Shown: positions 8,362 through 16,159, counted from the first letter of the stretch. The stretch is 64,000 nucleotides of DNA from an uncultured Oscillospiraceae bacterium (GCA_910579155.1 CAJTTS010000010.1:8543-72542); one strand, 5' to 3'. Notes: a model not told the origin generated them from the letters alone. A program made the numbers and translations.

Positions 8362-9384
8362 TTAGATCATCTGCTGCCGCCGGCCAATGTTGATGGTGCC
8401 GTCCTGCATGTCGTCGATGGTGTCCAGGCTGCGTCCGGTGCCGTGGGCCACGCAGGAGATGGCATCGTCGGCCACGAAGGTCTCAATGCCCGTGTGGGAC
8501 TCGATCAGCTTGTCGAAGCCCCAGACCAGCGACCCGCCGCCGGTCATAATGATGCCGTTGCTGGAGATATCGGCCACCAGCTCGGGAGGCGTGCGTTCCA
8601 GCACACCGTGAATCGCCTCCAGGATGCGGGAGCAGGGCTCCTCGAAGGCCTCGATCATCTCGCCGGAGGTGACGGAGAACACCCGGGGCAGGCCGGTCAT
8701 CAGGCAGCGGCCCTTGACCTCCATGGAAATCTCCTCCGGCCGGGGGAAAACGCAACCGATGGTCATTTTCAGCTCCTCCGCCGTGCGGTCGCCAATGAGG
8801 ACATTGTGCCGCTTGCGGATGTACTTCACCACCGCCTCGCTAAACGCGTCGCCCGCTACCTTGATGGACGCGGACTCCACAATGCCGGACAGGGAGATGA
8901 CCGCGATGTCAGCGGTACCGCCGCCGATATCCACCACCATGTGGCCGTCCGGCTGGGTGATGTCCACCCCCGCGCCAATGGCGGCAGCCAGAGGCTCCTC
9001 AATGAGGTACACCCGCCGGGCGCCGGCCTGGATGCCCGCGTCAATAACGGCGCGCTCCTCGACCTCGGTGATGCCGGAGGGTACGCAGATGACTACCCGT
9101 GGCTTGAACAGCCGCACGGGGGCCACCTTGCGGATAAACTCTCGGAGCATCCGCTCGGTCATGTCGTAGTCCGAGATGACGCCGTCCCGCAGGGGCCGGA
9201 TGGCTACGATGTTGCCGGGGGTCTTGCCCAGCATCTGCTGGGCCTCGGTGCCCACCTTCAACAGCTTGCCGGTGTTTTTGTCCAGGGCCACCACCGACGG
9301 CTCACGCAGAACGATTCCCTTGTCCTTGATATAGACCAACACGCTGGCAGTACCCAGATCGATCCCGATATCCCTTGTAAACAT
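8362..9384 (-). CDS. mreB: Rod shape-determining actin homologue MreB/Mbl
   Basis: 340 residues, the normal MreB length. The actin-fold phosphate loops are visible: DIGIDLGTAS near the N-terminus, and VVDIGGGTADIAVIS in the middle. EEPLAAAIGAGVD and IMTGGGSL are also typical. The protein polymerises under the membrane and guides lateral wall synthesis. The start is the ATG after AGGAGTGAGAAGC, and a longer in-frame ORF is not supported by a ribosome site. mreC and mreD are not adjacent, so this could be an Mbl- or MreBH-type paralogue. Confidence 0.92.
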   Translation of the reverse strand: MFTRDIGIDLGTASVLVYIKDKGIVLREPSVVALDKNTGKLLKVGTEAQQMLGKTPGNIVAIRPLRDGVISDYDMTERMLREFIRKVAPVRLFKPRVVICVPSGITEVEERAVIDAGIQAGARRVYLIEEPLAAAIGAGVDITQPDGHMVVDIGGGTADIAVISLSGIVESASIKVAGDAFSEAVVKYIRKRHNVLIGDRTAEELKMTIGCVFPRPEEISMEVKGRCLMTGLPRVFSVTSGEMIEAFEEPCSRILEAIHGVLERTPPELVADISSNGIIMTGGGSLVWGFDKLIESHTGIETFVADDAISCVAHGTGRSLDTIDDMQDGTINIGRRQQMI

Positions 9385-9485
9385 GCTTCTCACTCCTGTA
9401 ATATATACCGTGCCTTTGGAAGTCTGCCCCAAAAGCATTCCAGATAATCACGATCATAAAATACCCACTCTGGGTATACCTGTTA

Positions 9486-9514
9486 ATCATACTAGACAAT
9501 TTCTCATTTTGCAA
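9486..9514 (-). promoter_or_regulatory. Sigma-A promoter of mreB
   Basis: Minus strand TTGCAA (9509-9514), 17-bp spacer, TATGAT (9486-9491), giving a leader of about 95 nt. Confidence 0.65.
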
Positions 9515-9633
9515 GCCTTTTTCCCCATCCAACCCCTTAATTTTTCCATAAGGTTTTATCCAATTCTCCGCCATTCTCAGGTAAAGACGCTAAAAAAGCA
9601 CATTCCTCTTGGAACGCGCCAAAATAGGCCCCT

Positions 9634-9808
9634 CTCAAAGCTCCCTCGCAGCCGCCTGCTCCACGCTTCTTAGTTGCCACGCTGCGCAGCCGTCTGGACG
9701 CTCGGTCGCTTTCGCTCCGACTCGGCCTGGTCTGCGGGCCACTGCATGGCCCTCCGCTCGGCCTCGCTCCGCTCCAAGCTCCCTCGCAGCCGTCTGCTCC
9801 ACGCTTCT
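9634..9808 (-). repeat. Dispersed repeat, copy 2 (one full and one partial unit)
   Basis: A full unit (about 9676-9808) reads GAAGCGTGGAGCAGACGGCT at its minus-strand start and ends in GCGTGGCAA. A truncated second unit follows directly. It begins just after the terminator of the RNA gene at 9809-10115. Confidence 0.6.
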
Positions 9809-10115
9809 AAAAACACCAGGCCCCCAGCCGTCCTACATTCGCGGCTGGGGGCCTACTTCTGGGTTTGATTGTCCAAGGGCCTCTACCTTCACTTTCTTCC
9901 GGTCTCTCCGGATGGTTTTGCGTTGGGGTTCCGCCTGAAACTGGTGTCTCCCTGTTTCCTCAAACAATGGTAGGCTTCAGACTGAATCTGGCTTCCGTCG
10001 CTTTCGTAAGCGTGTTTGGAACGAGCCGAGGCTTCGTTTCACTTTGCGTTTCCCAATCGCAGAAAGAGGGTGGTGCGTTCGACGTTAGTACATTGGACTC
10101 ACCTTGTTCCTTTCT
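9809..10115 (-). ncRNA. Independent structured RNA gene, family unknown
   Basis: A ~310-nt minus-strand transcript is bounded by a consensus-quality promoter (10122-10150) and a strong terminator: a 13-bp perfect stem at 9818-9830/9842-9854 followed by five T. No reading frame with a ribosome site fits. Local stems include TCCGG/CCGGA, CGCTT/AAGCG and GTTT/AAAC, and GTCCAA near the 5' end can pair with TTGGAC just before the terminator, closing the molecule. I found no motif of RNase P, tmRNA, SRP RNA or T-box RNA. 6S-like or element-specific regulatory RNA remain possible. It lies just downstream of the phage cassette. Confidence 0.65.
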
Positions 10116-10121
10116 GTTTGT

Positions 10122-10150
10122 ATTGTACTATAAGTTTCCGGGTTTGTCAA
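10122..10150 (-). promoter_or_regulatory. Promoter of the independent RNA gene
   Basis: Minus strand TTGACA (10145-10150), 17-bp spacer, TACAAT (10122-10127). This is among the strongest promoters in the window and drives no protein gene. Confidence 0.75.
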
Positions 10151-10170
10151 CAGTTTTTTGTGCGATTTTT

Positions 10171-10208
10171 AAAAATTTTTGCCGGCTCCGCCTGTGCGCG
10201 GAGCCGGC
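10171..10208 (-). terminator. Terminator ending the phage cassette
   Basis: A perfect 11-bp stem (GCCGGCTCCGC and GCGGAGCCGGC) five bases after the last cassette stop, followed on the minus strand by an A5T5 run. Confidence 0.75.
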
Positions 10209-10213
10209 ATCGC

Positions 10214-10810
10214 TCACTCGATCTCCTCCAGATACCCGTCGTTCTCAATGGCCAGGCCGTACCAGCTCAGCCCCGTGTCTGCTGCGTGCCCGAAGGTGAG
10301 ATGCCGTTTCGCCACCATGCCCCAGGTGTTGTACCAGAACACGTAGGTGACGTCCACATGGCTGGGCAGGATTTCCTCGATGATGACCCGGATCCGGTCA
10401 AAGCCCTCCGGAATCCCCGCCACGTCGGGGAAGTACACCTTCACATACCCCGGCCGGTCCCCCTCCTCGGCCCGGGCGTTGAGTCCGCAGCCCCGGAGGG
10501 TGTCGTTGACGGCCTCCGGAGTGAAGCTGTCGCCGCTGATGCGCAACAGGGCGGCCAGGGCCTCCCGCCGCTGGCACACGGTGGTACACACCGGGCGGTA
10601 GGGCAACAGCGCCTCGATCCGCTCCAGGCCGAAGTCCTGTGCGGTGGCCAGGTTCATCTCCCGGGCGGTGTGGTCCAGCTCCTCCTCCCCGTGGTCCAGC
10701 CGCGCGCCGTAGGCGGCCAACTCCCCCCGGTTGATGGCGCCGGACCGCAGGTCATACACCCCCAGCGGACGGAGCAGATTCACCAAACAGTCCTCAAATT
10801 TCACCGTCAT
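10214..10810 (-). CDS. Phage tail protein, YmfQ/XkdU type (DUF2313)
   Basis: 198 residues, similar in length and pattern to YmfQ/XkdU baseplate proteins of Mu- and PBSX-like contractile tails, which follow gpJ. Family-like stretches are the N-terminal LxPLGVYDL, REALAALLRI in the middle, and the C-terminal VRVIIEEILPSHVDVTYVFW. The ATG overlaps the gpJ stop (ATGA). It is the last gene of the cassette and a terminator follows at once. In complete phages tail-fibre and lysis genes come next, and here there are none. Confidence 0.8.
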   Translation of the reverse strand: MTVKFEDCLVNLLRPLGVYDLRSGAINRGELAAYGARLDHGEEELDHTAREMNLATAQDFGLERIEALLPYRPVCTTVCQRREALAALLRISGDSFTPEAVNDTLRGCGLNARAEEGDRPGYVKVYFPDVAGIPEGFDRIRVIIEEILPSHVDVTYVFWYNTWGMVAKRHLTFGHAADTGLSWYGLAIENDGYLEEIE

Positions 10811-11925
10811 GCGCCCGCCCCGCCGCCTTCCGTGCTTTCATCCCCAGAGCCGCCCTCCGGCTCCGCCCCGGCGCTACCGTCGGAGATATACAGCGCCCCC
10901 AACACCGGCAGGGTAATGCTATTCAGGGGCAGGTCCGCCTCCGGCGACGCCAAGCGGCAATTCGCCACCCCGTCCACACTGTAGATCAGCGAGATAAGCT
11001 GGGCCCTCGGCATGGGCTGGCCCAGCCGCTCTCCGTTGAACCAGCTCTCCAGCCTGTCCCTCACGGCCAGGGCCACCTCGTCAAATATCCGGTCCTCTTT
11101 GGCCCACAGCTCCACCGACACGTCCACCTTCGCCACCGTAGGCGGAACCACCTTCACATCGCAGGCGATCTCCCTCACCCGGTTGAAGTGGTCCTGAAGG
11201 GTGTCCAACAGCGCCTGGTCGGGCACGCCCCCCTGTCCGGCGGGCACCACGTCCACCGTGCCCACCCCCCGGCTCCGGGGGATCACCGTCACCGCCGCCA
11301 CGCCGTTGAAGGACATGGCCGTCTGCTGGTAAAAGGCGTTGTTGGCACCGTTGGCCAGCCGCTGATAGGTGGCCAGCACCCGCTCCCGCAGCGCCTCATC
11401 GCTCTCCTCATCCTGCCCGTCGGACAGCGCCTCCGGATTGGCGCAAGCCACGATACCCGTGGGCGGCAGGGCCATGTACACAATGGCGCCCTGTCCCACG
11501 TTGCCCGCCGCCCCGGCCTGGACCGCCGTAACAGGCGCCTCGCACCACAGCTCCCCCGCCGGGACGAAGGCGTCCCGGTCGGTGGCAAACCGCACGCCGC
11601 CCGCAGTCATGCACACCGTCCCCGCCGGCACCGTCATGTCCGTCTCCCGTGCCTCGTCCACATAGAACCGCACCGTCCCCGCCGCCTGGGTGGCCTTGCG
11701 CCGGGTAACGCCCCGCAGGCTTGCGTGCTTGTCCAAATCCTCCCCCTGGGCGGTCTGGGGGAAGCACTGCCGCCTGGTCCACTCCGCCTGAACATACAGG
11801 CTGTATATCTGGGCGGCCACGGCATAGAACCGCACCGCCAGCTCGCTGCTCCCCCCGGCCGCTTGGCCGGTCAGGGCCTGGAACGACCCGGCCAGGCCCT
11901 GATAGATCTCCTCTAATGTAATCAA
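10807..11925 (-). CDS. Baseplate protein J-like (gpJ/gp47, XkdT)
   Basis: 372 residues, the usual baseplate J length. The N-terminus (ITLEEIYQGLAGSFQALTG), the LRGVTRRKATQAAGTVRFY stretch and the QTAMSFNGVAAVTVIPRSRG region agree with baseplate J proteins, which form the wedge of contractile tails. The start is a TTG nine bases after GGAGGG, and no better start is available. The last 25 residues are rich in Gly, Ser and Glu and look disordered. It lies between gp25 and YmfQ in the classical order. Confidence 0.88.
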   Translation of the reverse strand: MITLEEIYQGLAGSFQALTGQAAGGSSELAVRFYAVAAQIYSLYVQAEWTRRQCFPQTAQGEDLDKHASLRGVTRRKATQAAGTVRFYVDEARETDMTVPAGTVCMTAGGVRFATDRDAFVPAGELWCEAPVTAVQAGAAGNVGQGAIVYMALPPTGIVACANPEALSDGQDEESDEALRERVLATYQRLANGANNAFYQQTAMSFNGVAAVTVIPRSRGVGTVDVVPAGQGGVPDQALLDTLQDHFNRVREIACDVKVVPPTVAKVDVSVELWAKEDRIFDEVALAVRDRLESWFNGERLGQPMPRAQLISLIYSVDGVANCRLASPEADLPLNSITLPVLGALYISDGSAGAEPEGGSGDESTEGGGAGA

Positions 11926-11929
11926 ACGC

Positions 11930-12280
11930 TCATCCCTCCAACTGGGCCGTCACCGACAGCGCCGTCCCCTGCCACAGCAGTTCCACCGTCACCGTCAGCG
12001 CGTCCCGCTCCCGGCGCACCGCCGCCCCGGTCACCGTCACGCCGTCCAGTCCGGCCAGCGCCTCCGCGGCGAACTGCCGGGCCAGCGTCTCCCAGGCGGA
12101 GGGCTTCTCCCGCCGGAGCTGCCCCATCCGGCTGCCCAGCTCGGGCAGGAATGGGAAACTCCCCCGCCGGGCGGTGAGGCGGAACAGCACCTCGTTTATC
12201 ATCGCCTCCCCGTCCCGGACCACGGTGACGCCGCCGTTGCCATCGGCCACATAATCTCTCTCGTTCAGCAGCAGGCTCAT
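11930..12280 (-). CDS. Baseplate wedge protein, gp25/gpW-like (XkdS)
   Basis: 116 residues. INEVLFRLTARRGSFPFLPELGSRM is the recognisable gp25/W-like signature, in which a small protein joins the wedge to the sheath initiator. Its place between the spike and gpJ genes is the standard one. ATG start, 15 bp after the upstream stop. Confidence 0.82.
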   Translation of the reverse strand: MSLLLNERDYVADGNGGVTVVRDGEAMINEVLFRLTARRGSFPFLPELGSRMGQLRREKPSAWETLARQFAAEALAGLDGVTVTGAAVRRERDALTVTVELLWQGTALSVTAQLEG

Positions 12281-12295
12281 CCCGCCATCCCCCCA

Positions 12296-12715
12296 TCACA
12301 TACCCCCCAGGATCTCCAGCACGATCCTTCGGATCATCTCCTCCAGCGTCTCATCCCCGACATAAACCTGGCCCATCAGCCTCACGTTTTCCCCCTCGAC
12401 CGCCACGTCTTCGCCGGCCGCGACGCGCACGATGTCCCCCTGCACGGTCGTCTGCCTGGCCGTCACGGCGACCTGGTCGGGCACGTCTCCGTCCTGGCGC
12501 GCCCCCACCACGCAGGGGATTTCCCCCTGGCCCTGGATGACCAGAACCCTCTGGCCCACCTTGGGCGTCCACCGGTAGCCCGCCGGGGCGTAGACCTGTA
12601 CCCCCCGCCGCTCGCAGTCCATCATCACTGCCATCTCCCCGCCGCTCATGGTGACGATCCCGGTCTGACCCTCGCCGCTGTCCGCAGGCCGCTTCTGCTG
12701 TCCGCTCAGCCACAT
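12296..12715 (-). CDS. Baseplate assembly/spike protein, gpV-like (XkdR position)
   Basis: 139 residues. An OB-like segment (YRWTPKVGQRVLVIQG near the middle) is followed by a short beta-rich stretch with alternating polar residues (VTARQTTVQGDIVRVAAGED). This resembles the OB-fold plus beta-helix of central spike proteins, though very short. The start after AGGAGG was preferred to an upstream ATG lying inside the repeat at 12730-12880. The final helix (LEEMIRRIVLEILGGM) is typical of PBSX-type members. Confidence 0.7.
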   Translation of the reverse strand: MWLSGQQKRPADSGEGQTGIVTMSGGEMAVMMDCERRGVQVYAPAGYRWTPKVGQRVLVIQGQGEIPCVVGARQDGDVPDQVAVTARQTTVQGDIVRVAAGEDVAVEGENVRLMGQVYVGDETLEEMIRRIVLEILGGM

Positions 12716-12729
12716 CAAAATTCCTCCTG

Positions 12730-12880
12730 TTGTCACGCTGCGCAAGCGCCTGGTCGCTCGGTCGCTTTCACTCCGGCTCGCTCTGGTCTGCGGAACGCAT
12801 CGCGTTCTCGCTTTCAGCGCCCCTCCGCTCGGTCTCGCTCCGTTTCAAGCTCCCTCGCAGGCACCTGCTCCGCGCTTCTC
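12730..12880 (-). repeat. Dispersed post-stop repeat, copy 3 (inside the phage cassette)
   Basis: About 150 bp filling the gap between the tail-hub stop and the ribosome site of the spike gene. On the minus strand it begins AGAAGCGCGGAGCAGGTGCC, contains GAGGGAGCTTGAAACGGAGC and ends GCGTGACAA. It is the same long form as at 16198-16332 and 9676-9808. Confidence 0.7.
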
Positions 12881-13834
12881 TCAAATCATGCTGTCCGCTT
12901 CGCCCAGCACCAGGGTGGTGGTCAACCCTTCGCTGCCGCAGGACACCTCCACCTGGGCCGCCCGGTAGGTCCCGTCGGCGCCGCAGCCCTTCAGTTCCAC
13001 CGACACCAGGTCCCCAGGCCAGGCCAAAAATCCCCCGGCCAGGGCAATTCTCATCCGCACCCGCCCGGACCGCGCCGCCCGGAGCTGGTAGTCGGCGGTA
13101 TACCGCATGGCGGCGGTTCCGGTAGTGTTGGGCACCGTAATCACCCGCCGGGCGCAGCCCCCCTGGGCCTGAAACGCCGGGTCGGACACCCACTGGGTGC
13201 CCCAGGTGGTCCGCCGCCGCACCGCCACCTGGCTGAGCACCCCGTGGCGCTCCTCCCGGTACTCCCAGCCGGTCACCGGGTCACCCTCCTGAACCAGCAG
13301 CTTTTTTCCGTCCGCCGGCGGGTCCAGCACCAGCCGCCCGCACCGGTCAAACCGGGGCACAACCCCGCCGTAATAGCAGGCAAACCGCCGCACCACGCTC
13401 CACTCGCTCTCTCCGCTGCTCACGGTGAACCCGGCCACAGAGGGCAGCATGCCGCCCCCCACCGCCTCCACGCCGTAGGGCGACACATGGTTGGCGATGA
13501 GGTCTGCCCGGGTGCAGCGCTGGTACTCGGCGGGCATGGCCTCGTTGTCCAGCAGCAGCGCCGCCATTCCCCGGCCGGACAGCTCCAGATACAGCCCGTC
13601 CTTCCCGCAGACCACCCCGTACTCGTCCACCACTCCGGTGAACACCCGCTTGCCCTCCCACTGGGCGTAAAAGCGGCAGGCGGCAGACAGCGCCTTCTCC
13701 TGCCCCCGCTCCCACAGGCAACGCAGGAAAAAGCTGTCGCAAGGGGTATCGGTTCCGTAGCAGAATTTCCAACTGACGGCGGTGGGCAGCTCCAGCTCTC
13801 CGCCGCCGCCCAGCATCACCCGGCAGCGCATCAT
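12881..13834 (-). CDS. Tail hub protein, late control gene D-like (XkdQ)
   Basis: 317 residues from the ATG that overlaps the LysM gene stop (ATGA). The central domain with VVDEYG, YLELSGRGMAALLLDNEA and the SEWSVVRRFACYYGGVVPRFD stretch resembles gpD/gp27-like hub proteins that connect the tube to the spike. A longer in-frame ORF upstream only overlaps the LysM gene. The gene sits in the standard place, LysM protein - hub - spike. Confidence 0.8.
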   Translation of the reverse strand: MMRCRVMLGGGGELELPTAVSWKFCYGTDTPCDSFFLRCLWERGQEKALSAACRFYAQWEGKRVFTGVVDEYGVVCGKDGLYLELSGRGMAALLLDNEAMPAEYQRCTRADLIANHVSPYGVEAVGGGMLPSVAGFTVSSGESEWSVVRRFACYYGGVVPRFDRCGRLVLDPPADGKKLLVQEGDPVTGWEYREERHGVLSQVAVRRRTTWGTQWVSDPAFQAQGGCARRVITVPNTTGTAAMRYTADYQLRAARSGRVRMRIALAGGFLAWPGDLVSVELKGCGADGTYRAAQVEVSCGSEGLTTTLVLGEADSMI

Positions 13835-14415
13835 TTCACCCTCACCTTCTCTCCCGGATAGATGAGATTGGGGTTTCGGATGGACGGGTTGAGCTCCACA
13901 ATCCGGCTCAGCTCCGTGCCGTACCGCCGGGACAGCTCCCACAGGGTGTCTCCCCGGACCACCGTGTGCCACTGGGCCTCCCCCGTCTCCTCCGCCGCAG
14001 CCTCCTCGGAGCTACCACCGGATGAGACGGTCGGCCTGCTGGCCAGCCTGGTTTCCCCGCAGCCGTCAACGACCTCCCAGAACTCAAAGGAATACGCCAC
14101 ATAGTCCCGCCGGGGCGCCTGCCTCAGCTCCAGGGCGGCGAACCAGGCCGTGGTGGTCATCCATACCGGGTGGGCCAGCACCCCCGGCGTCTCCTCATAA
14201 AACACGGTGGCCAGCGCCTTGAAGGTATCGTAGGCGCTTTCCCCCACGAACTCCCCCTCCCCTTTGAGCACCCGCCTGGTCTGTCCCAGGCTCTGCAAAC
14301 AGTGCCGCCCGAAGGGGATCTTATGGATCGCCATCTTCCGCTCATAGGTGATGGAATACACCCTGGGGTTGTGCGGCCATACAAAGTTTTTGAACCGCAT
14401 GGGCGCAAGAATCAT
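13831..14415 (-). CDS. LysM-domain tail protein (XkdP type)
   Basis: 194 residues. The N-terminal ~110 residues resemble the phage tail assembly domain before LysM in XkdP-type proteins. A linker follows, then one LysM repeat at the C-terminus (about 147-193, with VRGDTLWELSRRYG and NLIYPGEKVRVK). In related tails this protein lies between the tape measure and the hub and helps join tube and baseplate. The start follows GAGGAG. Upstream in-frame ATG codons lie in the repeat at 14429-14464. Confidence 0.82.
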   Translation of the reverse strand: MILAPMRFKNFVWPHNPRVYSITYERKMAIHKIPFGRHCLQSLGQTRRVLKGEGEFVGESAYDTFKALATVFYEETPGVLAHPVWMTTTAWFAALELRQAPRRDYVAYSFEFWEVVDGCGETRLASRPTVSSGGSSEEAAAEETGEAQWHTVVRGDTLWELSRRYGTELSRIVELNPSIRNPNLIYPGEKVRVK

Positions 14416-14428
14416 CGTTTCACTCCTC

Positions 14429-14464
14429 ATTGTCGCGCTACGCCTGTTCACGGCGGCTCCGCGC
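14429..14464 (-). repeat. Dispersed post-stop repeat, copy 4 (short form)
   Basis: Exactly fills the gap between the TGA of the upstream gene and the ribosome site of the LysM gene. Minus strand GCGCGGAGCCGCCGTGAACA at the start and CGCGACAAT at the end. It matches the short forms at 26839 and 24427. Confidence 0.7.
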
Positions 14465-15130
14465 TCAGAATATGGTCATCCCGCCGTCGTACCGCCGGCT
14501 GTCCCGCCGCACCGCCCGGTCCAGCTCGTCCACGGTGAGGGCGGCAGTCCGCCCCGGCTCCCCGGCCCGCAGCGTCCGCCCCGACGGCTCCCCACCCGGG
14601 GCCTGGACCGGGGCGGCGGGGCGGACTGCCTGGACGGTCTGCCGGTACAACCCTTCCAGCCCGCTGCGCGCCTCATGCCGGACCGCCCGCGCCAATTCCA
14701 CGCCCTTTTCCTCGCTCAGGCGCGCTCCGGCGGCCTCCGCCGCCTCTTCCACCGCCATCCGCGCTCCCTGCGCCGCAATCTCCCCCGGCAGGCCCAGGAG
14801 CTCCGCTGCCGTCCTCCGCCAAGCGGCCTCCGCCTTCGCCCCCGCGCCGTCATCCAGCCTCCACACCGGTCCGCTCCCTGTTTCCTCCCCAGGGACGAGC
14901 CCTTCCGTCTCCCCATATTCCCCGGCCATAAGCTCCGGCGCGCCTGTATCCGGCTCCACCGGAGCCTCCCGCTGTTCACCCCCGGCGGGGGCGGTTTCCC
15001 CATCCCCCTCCTCCTGGGGGATCGCCGGGAGCGTCCGGCCTCTCAGGGCGGGGACGTCCTCCCAGTCCTCCCCTTCCTTCTCGTCCTCATCCTCCAGCAT
15101 CGCCAACAGTTCCTCCAGCCGGTCAACCAA
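14465..15130 (-). CDS. Acidic, Ala/Glu-rich helical protein in the tape-measure position
   Basis: 221 residues. The first ~90 are very acidic and low in complexity (LLAMLEDEDEKEGEDWEDV). The rest is a predicted long helix rich in Ala, Glu and Arg (about 95-180). I see no similarity to a known family by eye. In contractile tails this position, after the frameshifted chaperone and before the LysM protein, belongs to the tape measure, which is normally 600 residues or more. Either this is a miniature tape measure or the true one has been lost. TTG start after GGGGGCGGGG, overlapping the upstream gene by 8 bp. GC-rich like its neighbours. Confidence 0.7.
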   Translation of the reverse strand: MVDRLEELLAMLEDEDEKEGEDWEDVPALRGRTLPAIPQEEGDGETAPAGGEQREAPVEPDTGAPELMAGEYGETEGLVPGEETGSGPVWRLDDGAGAKAEAAWRRTAAELLGLPGEIAAQGARMAVEEAAEAAGARLSEEKGVELARAVRHEARSGLEGLYRQTVQAVRPAAPVQAPGGEPSGRTLRAGEPGRTAALTVDELDRAVRRDSRRYDGGMTIF

Positions 15131-15467
15131 CGTCCCCGCCCCCTTTCAACTTCCGATACCTGGCCCAGTCGAACCGGCTGTTCACCGACCAGCTCTCCCG
15201 GGGCGCGCCACACACGGGGCACGGCTCCCCGCTCGCCCGCTCCCTGCAATCGGGGCACAGCCGCGCCAGCTCCTCCTCCTGGTCCAACGCCAGATTCAGG
15301 GCGCACCACAGGTAGTCCCGGTCAGTCATCCGTTTCGCCCGCTCTTCGGTAGGCAGAGCGCCAAACAAGCGGAGCACACGCCACTGAAGGCGCTCATAAC
15401 GCGCGTGCTCCAGGCTTTTTTTCGCCGGGAAATCTCCTCTTCCCCGTCCAGCGGCGAGGGATTGCAC
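15123..15467 (-). CDS. Tail assembly chaperone C-terminal extension, read by -1 frameshift
   Basis: This open frame has no ribosome site of its own and overlaps the preceding gene by 142 bp in the -1 frame. It is best read as the extension made when ribosomes slip at the seven A at 15416-15422. The extended product would be about 207 residues, adding a helical segment and a zinc-binding pair (CPDC and CPVC) near the end. In lambda (gpG-gpGT) and many other tailed phages, such a fused chaperone escorts the tape measure. The codons before the slip site probably are not used in this frame, so residues 1 to about 18 are not expected in the real protein. Confidence 0.75.
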   Translation of the reverse strand: MQSLAAGRGRGDFPAKKSLEHARYERLQWRVLRLFGALPTEERAKRMTDRDYLWCALNLALDQEEELARLCPDCRERASGEPCPVCGAPRESWSVNSRFDWARYRKLKGGGDVG

Positions 15468-15745
15468 GCCCGGTTAAACTCCGCCCAAGCGTCCGCCAGC
15501 CGTGCGATGTCCTCCACCCGCAGCCCGTCCAGCGCCGCCTGTCCGTCCTCAAACACAGGCTTTCCCTTTCGCTCCAGCGACCTGGCCACCAGGCATGCGT
15601 TCCGGCACAGCGCCCGCTCTTTTCCGTCCTGCGCCAGCGCATCGCCCTCCCGTCTGGCCTCCAGCACCTCCCGGGCGGACAGCAGCCGCAGCTCGCCCCC
15701 GTCCACTTTCGTCCGGTCCGGCCCAACCCAAAACATGCCATCCAT
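15326..15745 (-). CDS. Tail assembly chaperone, short form (XkdN position)
   Basis: 139 residues, starting directly after the tail-tube stop (TAAATG). The sequence is helical and charged, with one Cys-rich C-terminal end. Position and size match the XkdN/gpG-type chaperone between tube and tape measure. Near residue 109 the message has A-AAA-AAA-G in the right phase for -1 slippage (codons AAA AAA), and a stem of 11 bp follows four bases later. A fraction of ribosomes should therefore make the longer product that ends at 15123. Confidence 0.78.
   Translation of the reverse strand: MDGMFWVGPDRTKVDGGELRLLSAREVLEARREGDALAQDGKERALCRNACLVARSLERKGKPVFEDGQAALDGLRVEDIARLADAWAEFNRACNPSPLDGEEEISRRKKAWSTRVMSAFSGVCSACLALCLPKSGRNG
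15371..15422 (-). promoter_or_regulatory. Programmed -1 frameshift site with stimulatory stem-loop
   Basis: On the minus strand, seven A (15422-15416) stand in phase A-AAA-AAA for tandem slippage, followed by GCCT. Then GGAGCACGCGC (15411-15401) pairs with GCGTGTGCTCC (15381-15371) through 11 bp, one of them G-U, around a 19-nt loop. Slippery site, short spacer and stem-loop are the three standard parts of a -1 recoding signal. Confidence 0.82.
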
Positions 15746-16159
15746 TTACGCCGCCGTCTCCATGCGGCTCTTGGCCACCAGGGTGAGCTTCTCCACCACC
15801 ATCTTGCCCAGTTGCGCGTCCTCCTGGATATCGCTCCACTGGCAGTCGGAGTAAATCACCTTCCGGTCCGGCTTACAGATGACCAGGGAGAAGTTGCGCA
15901 TCTGATAAAAGTCCAGCCCGTCGGCAATGGCCTGATCGGTGGCGTACAGCCGGGTGAGCTGAATGACATAGTTCTGGGGCCCCTGGACGGTGGCTACCGG
16001 CTCCTCCTCGCCGAAGGCCTCCACGGCGTAGGAGGAGCGGGTGGTCTTGCAGTTGTAGCTCTGCACCACCGCCACCTTCTGCCCGTCCAACTCCAGCCAG
16101 ATGTCGGAGCTGGTGGGGAACCCCGCCGCGCTCAGGCCCGTGTTTATCGTCTGATTCAT
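15746..16159 (-). CDS. Tail tube protein (XkdM-like)
   Basis: 137 residues, the normal size for PBSX-type tube proteins. Family-like segments are GFPTSSDIWLELDGQKVAVVQ near the N-terminus, VIQLTRLYATDQAI in the middle and VIYSDCQWSDIQED. Hundreds of copies would stack into the inner tube through which DNA passes. It follows the sheath gene across a dispersed repeat, and has GAGGGAATTGAA before its ATG. Confidence 0.85.
   Translation of the reverse strand: MNQTINTGLSAAGFPTSSDIWLELDGQKVAVVQSYNCKTTRSSYAVEAFGEEEPVATVQGPQNYVIQLTRLYATDQAIADGLDFYQMRNFSLVICKPDRKVIYSDCQWSDIQEDAQLGKMVVEKLTLVAKSRMETAA

Noticed and set aside
9809..10115. Assignment of the orphan RNA to RNase P RNA, tmRNA, SRP RNA or a T-box leader
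   Set aside because: None of the invariant blocks of these RNAs is present (for example GAGGAAAGUCC, the GGTTCRAAYCC tRNA-like end, or AGGGTGGNACCGCG), and the terminator plus repeat separate it from mreB.
15371..15422. Sequencing error or frameshift mutation in the A7 run as the cause of two overlapping frames
   Set aside because: Cannot be fully excluded, but the phase, the stem-loop just downstream and the gene position match the known chaperone recoding. A mutation would not create the stem.
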